Shown here: piece by piece, positions 36,309-44,818 of the stretch | Layout of the letters: every line of letters begins with the position of its first letter | Position numbering within the stretch: the first letter of the stretch is position 1 | DNA from: Flavobacterium flevense | Lineage (GTDB): Bacteria > Bacteroidota > Bacteroidia > Flavobacteriales > Flavobacteriaceae | Length of the DNA: 64,000 bases | NCBI RefSeq assembly: GCF_900142775.1 | Contig: NZ_FRCC01000001.1 | Location: 372,001-436,000, forward strand | Reading direction: 5' to 3' | Translations under genes and position numbers: made by a program | Notes under the pieces: generated by a model | The model's input: the letters and a program-made list of their open reading frames with translations, nothing else | Told to the model about the DNA's origin: nothing | Database searches by the model: none

Positions 36309-38312
36309 CTATAATAATTCGAGAGTAATAGTGGTATTTTTAACAATATGCTGACCGGCCTGAAGCGATTGTTTTTTTACTTTTCCAATTCCTTTTGTCC
36401 TTACATTCATTCCTAAATTTTCTAATAAAGCAATAGCATCCATTCCCGGCATTCCCGTGACATTAGGAATTAATTGTTGCGATTTTTGAAGCTTAGCAAA
36501 ATATTCGTTGTAATTTTTCTCCTGTTTCGGAATCTTTCTATCTAATTTTTTGATTTCATTTGTCGAAGGAACTTCCGTGAAAATCTTTTGTGCGATTCGC
36601 TTAAAAACCGGACCTGCAACTCCAGCTCCATAAAAATCACCTTTTACTGTACTAGGTTTATGAACCACTACTATACAAGAATATTTTGGCTTATCTGCCG
36701 GAAAATAACCCACAAAAGAAGAAGCATAGTGCATTGGAGTACCGTCTCTTTTCCCATAGTTTACCTGAGCCGTTCCTGTTTTGCCAGCCATAGAAAAATC
36801 TTTAGAATACAATTTAGATGCTGTTCCTTTTTTAACAACATTCTCTAAAACAGCTTTTAGTTTTTTAATCGTTTCCGGTGAACAAACCTTTGGATTAATC
36901 ACTTCTGTATCGTATTTTTTAATTGTTTTGTTCCATTCTTTAATTTCAGATACAAACTGAGGTCTTACCATTACGCCATTATTTGCAACCGAATTATAGA
37001 ATGCCAATGTTTGCATTGGTGTAACTGAAACGGAGTATCCAAAAGCCATCCATGGAAGTGAAATTCCTGACCAGCTTTTATCTCCAGGATGTGGAATAAT
37101 TGGCCTTCCTTCTCCTTTAAGATGCAATCCTAAAGTTTTATCCAATCCAAAATTTTTAATATGATTTACAAATTTTGATGGATTATTTTTATAATTATCA
37201 TACACCGCCTGAACCATTACTGTATTGGACGAAAGCTCAAAACCTCTTCCCAAAGATATTTTACCATAACCTCCTGTATGTGAATCACGTACAGATTTTC
37301 CATAATATTTAACTACACCACCATGTGTATCATAGACGGTGCTGGTATCGGCAACTTTGTCTTCTAAAATTGCCATCAAATCGACTAATTTAAAAGTAGA
37401 ACCTGGCTCATGAGATTCCGCTACTGCATAATTAGTTGTTTCATAGTAGGTTCCATCACTAGCTCTTCCTAAATTAGCAATCGCTTTTACCTGACCGGTA
37501 TGTGTTTCCATTACCACAACACATCCATGATCGGCCTCATAATCTTCCAGCTGTTTCAATAAAGCGTGATGTGCAATATCCTGAATATAAACATCAATAG
37601 TAGAAATTACATCGTAGCCATCTTGCGGATCAACTTCATTCAGATCACGAATAGGTTTCCACTGCCCTTTTGCAATTTTTTGTTTTAAAATTTTTCCGTC
37701 TTTACCATTTAGATAATCCTTATATGCCCATTCAATTCCTTTTCCATCCGAATGTCCTTGCTGATATTGTCTTTCATAACCTATGGTTCTCTCAGCAATT
37801 TTCCCTATGGGATGCTCACGCACTGTTTTTTGTTCAACAATAATTCCGCCTTTATAAGCACCCATATTAAACAAAGGGAAACCCTTTATTTTAATATAAT
37901 CAGTATAACTTAAATCTCTGGCAATTAAAAAATAACGGTTATTATTAGCTCTTGCTTTTCTTAATTCGTTTTTATAATATGCTGCTGATTTATCCAGAAG
38001 AACAGCCAATGAATCTGCTAATGCATTGACATTTTTTTCGAAAGCTTCTTCTTTTGGAGCCAAAGCATCAAACCGAATACTGTATTTTGGTATCGAAGTG
38101 GCTAATAAACTGCCATCAGAAGAATAAATATTTCCTTTATTAGCAGGAATTACAAAGTTTCTAACCGTTCTTTCTTTAGCTAATTCACGATAATATTCCC
38201 CTTCAACCCACTGAATATTAGTCAATTTAACAGCGATTGCTATTGCCATTAAAAAAATAGCAAAAGCAACCAGATAAATTCGATACGATATGTACTTATC
38301 TTCTACTGCCAT
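36309..38312 (-). CDS. ftsI: Septal penicillin-binding protein (FtsI/PBP3 class B) with PASTA domain
   Basis: Transpeptidase cross-linking septal peptidoglycan. One N-terminal membrane anchor (about 10-32) is followed by the class B dimerisation domain (FVIPANKGNIYSSDGSLLAT). The active site has Ser305 in PGSTFKLVD, the SSN triad in ELSSNTVMVQ and KTGT in AGKTGTAQVNYG. The C-terminus has one PASTA domain (PNVTGMPGMDAIALLENLG to the end), which the E. coli enzyme lacks but which is common in Bacteroidota. At 667 residues it is long for FtsI. The start overlaps the ftsL-like gene by 10 bp. Confidence 0.95.
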   Translation of the reverse strand: MAVEDKYISYRIYLVAFAIFLMAIAIAVKLTNIQWVEGEYYRELAKERTVRNFVIPANKGNIYSSDGSLLATSIPKYSIRFDALAPKEEAFEKNVNALADSLAVLLDKSAAYYKNELRKARANNNRYFLIARDLSYTDYIKIKGFPLFNMGAYKGGIIVEQKTVREHPIGKIAERTIGYERQYQQGHSDGKGIEWAYKDYLNGKDGKILKQKIAKGQWKPIRDLNEVDPQDGYDVISTIDVYIQDIAHHALLKQLEDYEADHGCVVVMETHTGQVKAIANLGRASDGTYYETTNYAVAESHEPGSTFKLVDLMAILEDKVADTSTVYDTHGGVVKYYGKSVRDSHTGGYGKISLGRGFELSSNTVMVQAVYDNYKNNPSKFVNHIKNFGLDKTLGLHLKGEGRPIIPHPGDKSWSGISLPWMAFGYSVSVTPMQTLAFYNSVANNGVMVRPQFVSEIKEWNKTIKKYDTEVINPKVCSPETIKKLKAVLENVVKKGTASKLYSKDFSMAGKTGTAQVNYGKRDGTPMHYASSFVGYFPADKPKYSCIVVVHKPSTVKGDFYGAGVAGPVFKRIAQKIFTEVPSTNEIKKLDRKIPKQEKNYNEYFAKLQKSQQLIPNVTGMPGMDAIALLENLGMNVRTKGIGKVKKQSLQAGQHIVKNTTITLELL

Positions 38313-38650
38313 ATTTTTTTCAAAAGACTTTTTTCTTCTTCTTTCTTTACTTTTATTTTTACCGGAGGTACTGTTGATGGAAAAATTTCTTTTTCAACCA
38401 TTTTTTGAGAAACCGTTGATTCCATTCGCAATTTCATCAAGTCAGAACGCCTGTCTACAAACTCTGACCGCAATTCTTTAACCTCCGAAGTCAGTTCAGC
38501 AATCTTAAATATTTTTTGCTCATATCGCTGTGTATTAGCAATCATAATAATAGCCAGAACAATCAAAAAAACAATAAAACGCCAGTTTTTAACCGCATCT
38601 TCATCGATTAGAAATCTTGCTTTTAACAGATTGTAAATACTCGTTTTCAT
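38303..38650 (-). CDS. ftsL: FtsL-like cell division protein
   Basis: A 115-residue bitopic protein with cytoplasmic N-terminus, one transmembrane helix (about 24-41, WRFIVFLIVLAIIMIANT), then a leucine-zipper-like coiled coil (KIFKIAELTSEVKELRSEF and onward) in the periplasm. This is the FtsL plan, and it lies between rsmH and ftsI, where FtsL is always found. Sequence identity to E. coli FtsL is not detectable by eye; the call rests on topology and position. Confidence 0.88.
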   Translation of the reverse strand: MKTSIYNLLKARFLIDEDAVKNWRFIVFLIVLAIIMIANTQRYEQKIFKIAELTSEVKELRSEFVDRRSDLMKLRMESTVSQKMVEKEIFPSTVPPVKIKVKKEEEKSLLKKIWQ

Positions 38651-38653
38651 GAT

Positions 38654-39562
38654 CTAAATCTTTTCAGCAATTCTTAATTTAGCACTTCTGGCTCTGTTAT
38701 TGAGCTTGATTTCTTCGTTACCAGGAACAATTAATTTTCCTATGGTTTTAAAAGGAACTGAAAAATTTCCAAAAAAGTCCCGTTCCGGTTCTCCTTCAAA
38801 CATGCCGTTTTTCATAAATCTTTTTACCAGGCGATCTTCCAGAGAGTGATAAGAAATAACACTTAATCGTCCTCCTGGATTTAATATCTCCAGTGATTGT
38901 TCTAAAAACTCTTTCAAAACATCCATTTCCTGATTGACTTCAATTCGAATAGCCTGATAAATTTGAGCCAACACTTTGTTACGAACTCTTTCGGGTAAAT
39001 ATTTAGCCAATACTTCTTTTAATTCGTCAGTCGTTTTTATAGGCTGATGCATTCTTGCTTCGATAATGGTTCTTGATAAAACAGGTGCGTTTTTCAACTC
39101 TCCATAATCCAGAAACACCCTTCTCAGGTTAGCATCATCATATTCATTAACTACTTTATAAGCATTTAAATCATTTTTCTGACTCATTCTCATATCTAAT
39201 TCGGCATCAAAACGAGTTGAAAAACCTCTTTCAGGCACATCAAACTGATGAGAAGAAACGCCTAAATCACCTAAAATTCCATCCACATTTTTAGCTCCGT
39301 AAAAACGCAGGAAACGCTTTATATTTCTAAAATTCTCATTAATCAGAACAAATCGTTCATCCGGCAGTGCATTTGCTAAAGCATCTTCATCCTGATCAAA
39401 AGCAAATAATTTTCCGTTAGGACCTAAACGTCTTAAAATCTCTTTTGAATGTCCGCCACCACCAAAAGTCACATCCACATATATTCCGTCAGGCTTAATA
39501 TTTAAACCATCAACTGTTTCTTTAAGCAAAACCGGATTATGATATTCCATTGTCGTTGTCAT
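38654..39562 (-). CDS. rsmH: 16S rRNA (cytosine(1402)-N(4))-methyltransferase
   Basis: Methylates C1402 in the ribosomal P site. SAM-binding motif I is VDVTFGGGGHSKEIL (about 29-43), followed by GKLFAFDQDEDALANAL; the family core GILGDLGVSSHQFDVPERGF and the late SYHSLEDRLVKRFMKN are present. About 302 residues. Translation may instead begin four codons later at MEYHNPVLLKE (39550). Either start overlaps the end of mraZ, indicating translational coupling. Confidence 0.96.
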   Translation of the reverse strand: MTTTMEYHNPVLLKETVDGLNIKPDGIYVDVTFGGGGHSKEILRRLGPNGKLFAFDQDEDALANALPDERFVLINENFRNIKRFLRFYGAKNVDGILGDLGVSSHQFDVPERGFSTRFDAELDMRMSQKNDLNAYKVVNEYDDANLRRVFLDYGELKNAPVLSRTIIEARMHQPIKTTDELKEVLAKYLPERVRNKVLAQIYQAIRIEVNQEMDVLKEFLEQSLEILNPGGRLSVISYHSLEDRLVKRFMKNGMFEGEPERDFFGNFSVPFKTIGKLIVPGNEEIKLNNRARSAKLRIAEKI

Positions 39563-40007
39563 TTATATTACCCATTACCTCTTCTGCTAAATCTGCAAAA
39601 TCAACTCCATCATCAATCGATTGTTCGTATAAATCTTTGTCCCAAATCTCCACAATATTTACCGCAGATGAAAAAACAACATCTTTAGCAATACTGGCAA
39701 AATTCACCAGATCCTTTGGTACTAATAAACGCCCTAAAGCATCAATTTCAACCACCTTAACACCGGCAGTAAACTTGCGAATGAAATCGTTGTTCTTCTT
39801 AACAAACCGATTGAGTTTGTTGATTTTTTGCATCATCAAATTCCATTCTTCCATTGGATACAACTCTAAACAGGGCTGAAACAACGAACGCTTCAGAACA
39901 AAACCGTCCTGAAGTGAAGCAGCCAATTGCTTTTTTAAAGGTGCGGGTAATAAAACCCTCCCTTTAGCATCGACTTTACATTCATATGTCCCTACAATTG
40001 TATTCAA
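39537..40007 (-). CDS. mraZ: Transcriptional regulator MraZ
   Basis: Ring-forming DNA-binding protein that controls its own operon, the dcw cluster. Two SpoVT/AbrB-like halves are present, each with the DxxGR signature: YECKVDAKGRVLLPAPLKKQ (about 8-27) and VVEIDALGRLLVPKDLVNF (about 85-103). At 156 residues it has normal length. It is the first gene of the cluster and lies downstream of a set of 10-bp spaced AAAGTGGTAN boxes, which are its expected operator. Confidence 0.96.
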   Translation of the reverse strand: MNTIVGTYECKVDAKGRVLLPAPLKKQLAASLQDGFVLKRSLFQPCLELYPMEEWNLMMQKINKLNRFVKKNNDFIRKFTAGVKVVEIDALGRLLVPKDLVNFASIAKDVVFSSAVNIVEIWDKDLYEQSIDDGVDFADLAEEVMGNINDNDNGIS

Positions 40008-40032
40008 AAGAATCGCTTTAAATGATATAGAG

Positions 40033-40040
40033 CAAAAATA
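40033..40040 (-). promoter_or_regulatory. -7 element of the mraZ/dcw promoter
   Basis: On the minus strand TATTTTTG (40040-40033) matches TAnnTTTG and lies 25 bp before the mraZ ATG. The -33 region is occupied by the MraZ-type boxes, with no TTG at the right place. Confidence 0.6.
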
Positions 40041-40050
40041 TAAAAAATTT

Positions 40051-40100
40051 TACCACCTTTTACCACTTTCTACCACTTTGTTGATAAGTTTACCCACTTT
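40051..40100 (-). promoter_or_regulatory. MraZ-type operator: four boxes in 10-bp phase
   Basis: On the minus strand the boxes are AAAGTGGGTA (40100-40091), AAAGTGGTAG-type at 40080-40071 and 40070-40061, and AAGGTGGTAA-type at 40060-40051. All four start at multiples of 10 bp, with one position (40081-40090) skipped. MraZ from other bacteria binds GTGG/TGGG repeats of 10-bp period. The boxes overlap the -33 region, which fits repression. Confidence 0.75.
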
Positions 40101-40389
40101 AGAACCAAAACCCTTAATTTTTGGACAATCAACACATTAGCCTCATTATGTTTTCTTACAGGCAATCTATTTTAAGAACTAAAATCACAAACAAAAAAAG
40201 AGCCTTTTCACCTCCCTAAAACATATTAAAATTTCACAAAAAAAACCAAGACAATCAATAACATAACTCCCAGCATCATTTTCAAACAGGGGAAAATCTT
40301 TAACATTCTGTTCAAAAAAGGTTTTCAAAAACTCTTTTTAACTGATTATATCCTATATTTGTCGAAATTGAAATTCGCATTCCTAAAGC
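40101..40389. other. Intergenic region between mraZ and the alpha/beta hydrolase
   Basis: AT-rich DNA between divergent genes. I find no reading frame, no tRNA and no clear hairpin. The right end holds TATATTTG (40354-40361), a TAnnTTTG -7 box 28 bp before the hydrolase ATG, with no matching TTG. The rest appears empty. Confidence 0.5.
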
Positions 40390-41169
40390 ATGGACAAAAA
40401 CTATAAAAAAGAAGGCAGATACAGCTATTACGAAGCAGGAGAAGGAAATCCTATAGTGATTTTACACGGCCTGATGGGTGGCTTAAGCAACTTTGACGGG
40501 GTAGCTCGTTATTTTTCTGACAGAGGATATAAAATTGTTATTCCGGACTTACCCATATATACGCAAAGCCTTTTAAAAACTAATGTAAAAAGCTTTGCCA
40601 AATATGTAAAAGATTTTATCACTTTTAAAGGTTTTGACAGAGTCATTCTTTTAGGAAACTCATTAGGGGGACACATCGCATTATACCATACTAAAATGTA
40701 TCCTGAAAAAGTAGCAGGACTTGTAATAACCGGAAGCTCAGGACTTTATGAAAGCGCCATGGGCGATAGTTACCCTAAAAGAGGCGACTATGAATACATC
40801 AAGAAAAAAGCAGAAGATGTATTTTATGACCCAAAAATTGCCACTCCCGAGTTAATTGACGAAGTATATGCAACCGTAAACGATCGTATTAAATTAATAA
40901 AAACTTTAACTATTGCTAAAAGTGCCATTCGACACAACATGGCTAAAGATTTGCCTAAAATGCACGTGCAAACTTGCATCATCTGGGGTAAAAATGATAA
41001 AGTTACACCTCCGGAAGTAGCAACCGAATTCAATAAATTATTACCTAATTCAACCTTATACTGGATTGATAAATGCGGACACGCAGCCATGATGGAACAT
41101 CCGGATGAGTTCAACACTTTACTGGAAGACTGGCTTAAAAAAACGAATTTAAAAGCATCCTCAGTATAA
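40390..41169 (+). CDS. Alpha/beta hydrolase
   Basis: A 259-residue soluble alpha/beta-fold hydrolase. The oxyanion loop is ILHGLMGGLSNF, the nucleophile is Ser91 in GNSLGGH, the acid is the Asp of WGKNDKVTPP near residue 207, and the histidine is in CGHAAMMEHPDEF near 236. The catalytic triad is complete, so it should be an active esterase, lipase or C-C hydrolase; the substrate is not evident. It is followed after 25 bp by engB and is probably co-transcribed with it; the pairing is common in flavobacteria but gives no functional clue. Confidence 0.9.
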   Translation: MDKNYKKEGRYSYYEAGEGNPIVILHGLMGGLSNFDGVARYFSDRGYKIVIPDLPIYTQSLLKTNVKSFAKYVKDFITFKGFDRVILLGNSLGGHIALYHTKMYPEKVAGLVITGSSGLYESAMGDSYPKRGDYEYIKKKAEDVFYDPKIATPELIDEVYATVNDRIKLIKTLTIAKSAIRHNMAKDLPKMHVQTCIIWGKNDKVTPPEVATEFNKLLPNSTLYWIDKCGHAAMMEHPDEFNTLLEDWLKKTNLKASSV

Positions 41170-41194
41170 AAACAGCTTTTTTTACATAAAAAAT

Positions 41195-41815
41195 ATGAAA
41201 ATCAATACCGCCGAATTCGTAATTAGCAACTCAGATGTAAGCAAATGTCCTAAAGACTTCTTGCCCGAATATGCTTTTATAGGCAGGTCAAACGTGGGGA
41301 AATCATCATTAATCAATATGTTGACCAACCATAAAAAACTGGCAAAAACATCAGGAAGACCAGGAAAAACCCAACTAATTAATCATTTTCTAATTAACAA
41401 TAATTGGTTCTTAGTCGATTTACCCGGTTATGGCTACGCCAAAGTTTCTAAAAAAACGAAATCAGTATTCCAGCAATTTATCACTGATTATTTCGAAAAA
41501 AGAGAACAACTTGCCTGTGCGTTTGTATTAATCGATATTCGTCACGATGCGCAAGCTATCGATATCGAATTTATGAGTTATATGGGCGAAAGCGAAATTC
41601 CTTTTTGTATTATTTTTACTAAAGCTGATAAAATCAGTAAAGTAAAAATTGATTCACACGTTGCTGCTTACAAAAAACAAATGTTTGCTAACAACTGGGC
41701 CGAAATGCCTCCTTATTTTGTAACCTCATCAACCGAAGGAATCGGAAAAGACGAAGTTTTAAACTATATCGACGAAGTAAATCAGGAAATATTTAAAAAC
41801 AACAGCGGTTTTTAA
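41195..41815 (+). CDS. engB: Ribosome biogenesis GTP-binding protein EngB/YsxC
   Basis: Essential GTPase of large ribosomal subunit assembly. G1 is GRSNVGKSSLINML (about 28-41), the switch region is SGRPGKTQLINHFLI, G3 is DLPGYGYAKVS, G4 is FTKADKIS and G5 TSSTEGIG. At 206 residues it is full length. A 21-bp stem terminator follows and is shared with gldC coming from the right. Confidence 0.96.
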   Translation: MKINTAEFVISNSDVSKCPKDFLPEYAFIGRSNVGKSSLINMLTNHKKLAKTSGRPGKTQLINHFLINNNWFLVDLPGYGYAKVSKKTKSVFQQFITDYFEKREQLACAFVLIDIRHDAQAIDIEFMSYMGESEIPFCIIFTKADKISKVKIDSHVAAYKKQMFANNWAEMPPYFVTSSTEGIGKDEVLNYIDEVNQEIFKNNSGF

Positions 41816-41833
41816 TAATTATAATTAACCCAT

Positions 41834-41879
41834 AAAAAATCCCAAAATTCAATTTTGCAATTGAATTTTGGGATTTTTT
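41834..41879. terminator. Bidirectional terminator between engB and gldC
   Basis: A perfect 21-bp stem (41834-41854 with 41859-41879), AAAAAATCCCAAAATTCAAT at its start, with loop TTGC. T tracts on both strands serve the convergent genes. Confidence 0.92.
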
Positions 41880-41900
41880 ATTTAATGTTTTTTTTTAAAA

Positions 41901-42236
41901 TTATTTGGTCAGCTCTAATTTTTCCGCAAAATACTCACAGAAATCTTTCATTGTTGCTGACATTTTCTCATCACCGGTTGCACGATGAAAAGTATCTGAC
42001 ATGGCTACTAAAGTCTGATGAAAGAAAATTTTCATTTCATCCACAGGCATATCCTTAGTCCACAAATCAATTCGCATACTTTCCTTAGCATTGCTGTCCC
42101 AAACGGACAACATAATAGCTTTTGATTCCTCTAACTCAACTCCGCCGTCTTTTGCGGTCCAGAACAATTTTTCCGGAACACGGTTTTCATCTAACTCTAC
42201 TAGAAAATTTATTTCTGATTTATTTTTATCTGACAT
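41901..42236 (-). CDS. gldC: Gliding motility protein GldC
   Basis: A 111-residue soluble protein matching GldC of Flavobacterium johnsoniae by its opening (KSEINFLVELDENRVPEKL, FWTAKDGG) and the later RIDLWTKDMPVDEMKIFFHQ and MSDTFHRATGDEKMSATMKD. It is needed for full gliding speed in that organism; the biochemical role is unknown. It starts within the gldB stop codon (TAATG), so the two are translationally coupled. Confidence 0.94.
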   Translation of the reverse strand: MSDKNKSEINFLVELDENRVPEKLFWTAKDGGVELEESKAIMLSVWDSNAKESMRIDLWTKDMPVDEMKIFFHQTLVAMSDTFHRATGDEKMSATMKDFCEYFAEKLELTK

Positions 42237-43192
42237 TACTTTTTAGGTTTATAGTTTGACTTTTCAAATATTTCTTTTGCATTAGTCTGCATTAATTGCG
42301 GCAAAGATACTTCATTATTTTTCATATACGAGCGAACAATCTGCCATCCTGTCCAGGCACCTACTTTGCCCGGTGACTCATTATCTATTTCTAAATAAAA
42401 CTTGGAAAATGGCGCAGGAGTAACAAATCGCGGAATCATTTTTGGGTCATCATCATACAAAAGCTGATTTTCAATAAAATAGCGCCACATATAACTTTCA
42501 TTTTCCTGACACCATTGCAACTGAGTTTCGGTATATCCTATTTTATCTTCATCCTTGTATTCCGGCAAAATCATATCTTTTAGATACAATATTTTTCCGG
42601 CATGAATCATAGCTACTAAAAAATTTCTCTCTGCATCCGTTTTTATCGCTTTTTTCGAAAAAGCCTCTACTACATCAGGCATCATCTGATTGGGTTCAAA
42701 ATTCTGCTTGATATAATCAGGAAACTGATAAAACTTGTGTTCCTTACCTAAATACATTTCGAGCGAAATAATCAATAAACTATCTGCATAAATCACTTTA
42801 TTATTATAATCCATTTCAGAAATAACAGTATAAACTTCAGGAGTTTTAGCCTTTGGAAAATAATATTTTATATGTTTAAAAGCAGTATTGAGTTGTGATG
42901 TATATAAATCAAAATCAGAAAACTTTTTTTGAACTTCAGTATAAAGTTCTCTCCATAGCGGATTTTGCATTTTCTCTAACCAAACTGCATCTTCATTACC
43001 AGCCGGAAAAAAAAACGGAAATTCTTTCTTAATTTTCGGTAAATCATTAGGTTTGGTTTCGAAAAATATTTTATCAAAACGAATCACTTTTAAATCTGCA
43101 GGAATAGCCTCTATCTCCTTTTCTTTCTTAGTTGTAGTATTACACGACAAAAAAAAGAATAATAGAACTACGGAAAATACACAAGTTTTCAT
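42236..43192 (-). CDS. gldB: Gliding motility lipoprotein GldB
   Basis: A 318-residue lipoprotein essential for gliding in Flavobacterium. The signal peptide (MKTCVFSVVLLFFFLSC) has a lipobox FLSC with the modified Cys at residue 17. The mature part carries KVIRFDKIFFETKPNDLP, FPFFFPAGNEDAVWLEKMQN and a C-terminal segment GAWTGWQIVRSYMKNNEVSL found in the GldB family. A TATCTTTG box on the minus strand at 43263-43256 may be its promoter. It is the first gene of the gldB-gldC pair. Confidence 0.94.
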   Translation of the reverse strand: MKTCVFSVVLLFFFLSCNTTTKKEKEIEAIPADLKVIRFDKIFFETKPNDLPKIKKEFPFFFPAGNEDAVWLEKMQNPLWRELYTEVQKKFSDFDLYTSQLNTAFKHIKYYFPKAKTPEVYTVISEMDYNNKVIYADSLLIISLEMYLGKEHKFYQFPDYIKQNFEPNQMMPDVVEAFSKKAIKTDAERNFLVAMIHAGKILYLKDMILPEYKDEDKIGYTETQLQWCQENESYMWRYFIENQLLYDDDPKMIPRFVTPAPFSKFYLEIDNESPGKVGAWTGWQIVRSYMKNNEVSLPQLMQTNAKEIFEKSNYKPKK

Positions 43193-43293
43193 TTTATTTT
43201 ATTTAAATTTGCATGATTATATCAGGATAACCAGTATGTTACTGAATTTTATTCGCAAAGATACATTCCTGAATACTAAAAATTGAACTATTT

Positions 43294-44094
43294 ATGACTA
43301 AAAAAAGCACTATCATAGTTGATCAGGTAAACACTCAGATTGTCAATTGGTTAAAATCCTATGCCGAAACCGCCAAAGTTAACGGTTTTGTTGTAGGGAT
43401 TTCTGGTGGCGTAGACTCAGCAGTAACCTCAACATTATGTGCTCAAACCGGGCTTCAGGTTTTATGTGTAGAAATGCCAATTCATCAACATGAAAGTCAT
43501 GTGAGCCGTGGTAAGGAACATATTGAACAGCTTAAAAAACGTTTTCCAAACGTAAATAGTGTACAAAGTGATTTAACGTCAGTATTTGAAACTTTTAAAA
43601 AAGAAGTTCCTACTGATTTTGAAGAAAATAAACTGAACCTGACATTAGCAAATACAAGAGCACGGTTAAGAATGACTACTTTGTATTATTATGCAGGAGT
43701 TCATGGACTTTTAGTAGCAGGAACCGGCAACAAAGTAGAGGATTTTGGAGTAGGTTTTTTTACTAAATATGGTGATGGTGGTGTTGATTTGAGTCCAATA
43801 GCTGATTTAATGAAATCAGATGTTTTTGCATTAGCTGCTTATTTAAAAGTTCCTCAATCTATATTAATTGCACAGCCATCTGATGGTTTATTTGGTGACG
43901 AAAAAACTGATGAACAACAATTAGGTGCCAGTTATGATGAATTAGAATGGGCAATGACAGAAGCCGAAAATAATAATTCGTCAGATAATTACACAGAAAG
44001 ACAAAAAGAAGTATTTGAAATCTACAAAAAACTGCATAAAATCAATCAACACAAGATGAATCCGATACCAGTATGTGTAATTAATCGGATTTAA
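43294..44094 (+). CDS. nadE: Ammonia-dependent NAD+ synthetase
   Basis: Converts deamido-NAD to NAD in the last step of the pathway. The PP-loop is GFVVGISGGVDSAVTSTLC (about 31-49), and further family segments are NTRARLRMTTLYYYAG, VAGTGNKVEDFGVGFFTKYG, DLSPIADLMKSDVFALAAYL and SDGLFGDEKTDEQQLGASYD. There is no glutaminase domain, so free ammonia is the nitrogen donor. At 266 residues it is full length. It is divergent from gldB. Confidence 0.95.
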   Translation: MTKKSTIIVDQVNTQIVNWLKSYAETAKVNGFVVGISGGVDSAVTSTLCAQTGLQVLCVEMPIHQHESHVSRGKEHIEQLKKRFPNVNSVQSDLTSVFETFKKEVPTDFEENKLNLTLANTRARLRMTTLYYYAGVHGLLVAGTGNKVEDFGVGFFTKYGDGGVDLSPIADLMKSDVFALAAYLKVPQSILIAQPSDGLFGDEKTDEQQLGASYDELEWAMTEAENNNSSDNYTERQKEVFEIYKKLHKINQHKMNPIPVCVINRI

Positions 44095-44188
44095 TACGAT
44101 TTTATCCATAAAAAAATTGTTTTTCCAATTTTTTTATTAATTTTAAATATAATTTTCACACAAGAACAACCCTAAAAAAAATAAAATC

Positions 44189-44818
44189 ATGATTAAAGTT
44201 TGTCTAGCTGATAACTTTCCAGTAGTCCATTTTGGAGTAAAATCGTACTTCAAAGACCATTCAGACATATCGATTGTTGCCAATGTTGGTAGTTTTTCGA
44301 TGATTCAGGATATTCTACAAACAAAAGAAATTGATGTTCTGGTCTTAGACCTGGAACTTGAAGGTCTTTCGAGTATTTTTGAAGTAAAAGCACTTTTAAA
44401 GAATTTCCCTAAAACTAAAATTATTATTTTTAGTGGACTTTCTGAACAAATCTATGCTCCAAATGCTATCAAAGCAGGTGTTTCAGGATATGTACATAAA
44501 AAAGAAAAATTAGAGACATTAGGTCAATCTATCATTAAAGTAGATCAGGGTAAAATTATCATGAACGAAACAGTAAAGAAAAACCTGGCTTTAATTGCAA
44601 AACAAAGTAAAAGCGAACGTTTGTACCGCAAACTTTCAAACCGTGAAGTAGAAGTTTTACGCTACTTAAGCGGCGGAAAGAAAAACCATGAGATTGCTGA
44701 AATCTTAGGTCTTAACGAAAAAACAATCAGTACTTACAAATTGCGTTTATTAACTAAACTGAATGTTACAAATTTAGTTGACTTAGTAAACAAAGCTAAA
44801 AGTTTAGAGATTGTTTAA
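44189..44818 (+). CDS. LuxR/FixJ-type response regulator
   Basis: A 209-residue response regulator of the NarL type. The receiver domain has Asp8 and the phosphorylation site Asp54 (VLVLDLELEG), with the conserved Lys in GYVHKKEKLE. The C-terminal LuxR helix-turn-helix (LSNREVEVLRYLSGGKKNHE, IAEILGLNEKTISTYKLRLL) lies at about 148-200. No histidine kinase is adjacent, so it is an orphan. The second of the usual N-terminal acidic pair is Asn9, still a common variant. It runs head-on into dnaG with no bases between the two stop codons. Confidence 0.93.
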   Translation: MIKVCLADNFPVVHFGVKSYFKDHSDISIVANVGSFSMIQDILQTKEIDVLVLDLELEGLSSIFEVKALLKNFPKTKIIIFSGLSEQIYAPNAIKAGVSGYVHKKEKLETLGQSIIKVDQGKIIMNETVKKNLALIAKQSKSERLYRKLSNREVEVLRYLSGGKKNHEIAEILGLNEKTISTYKLRLLTKLNVTNLVDLVNKAKSLEIV

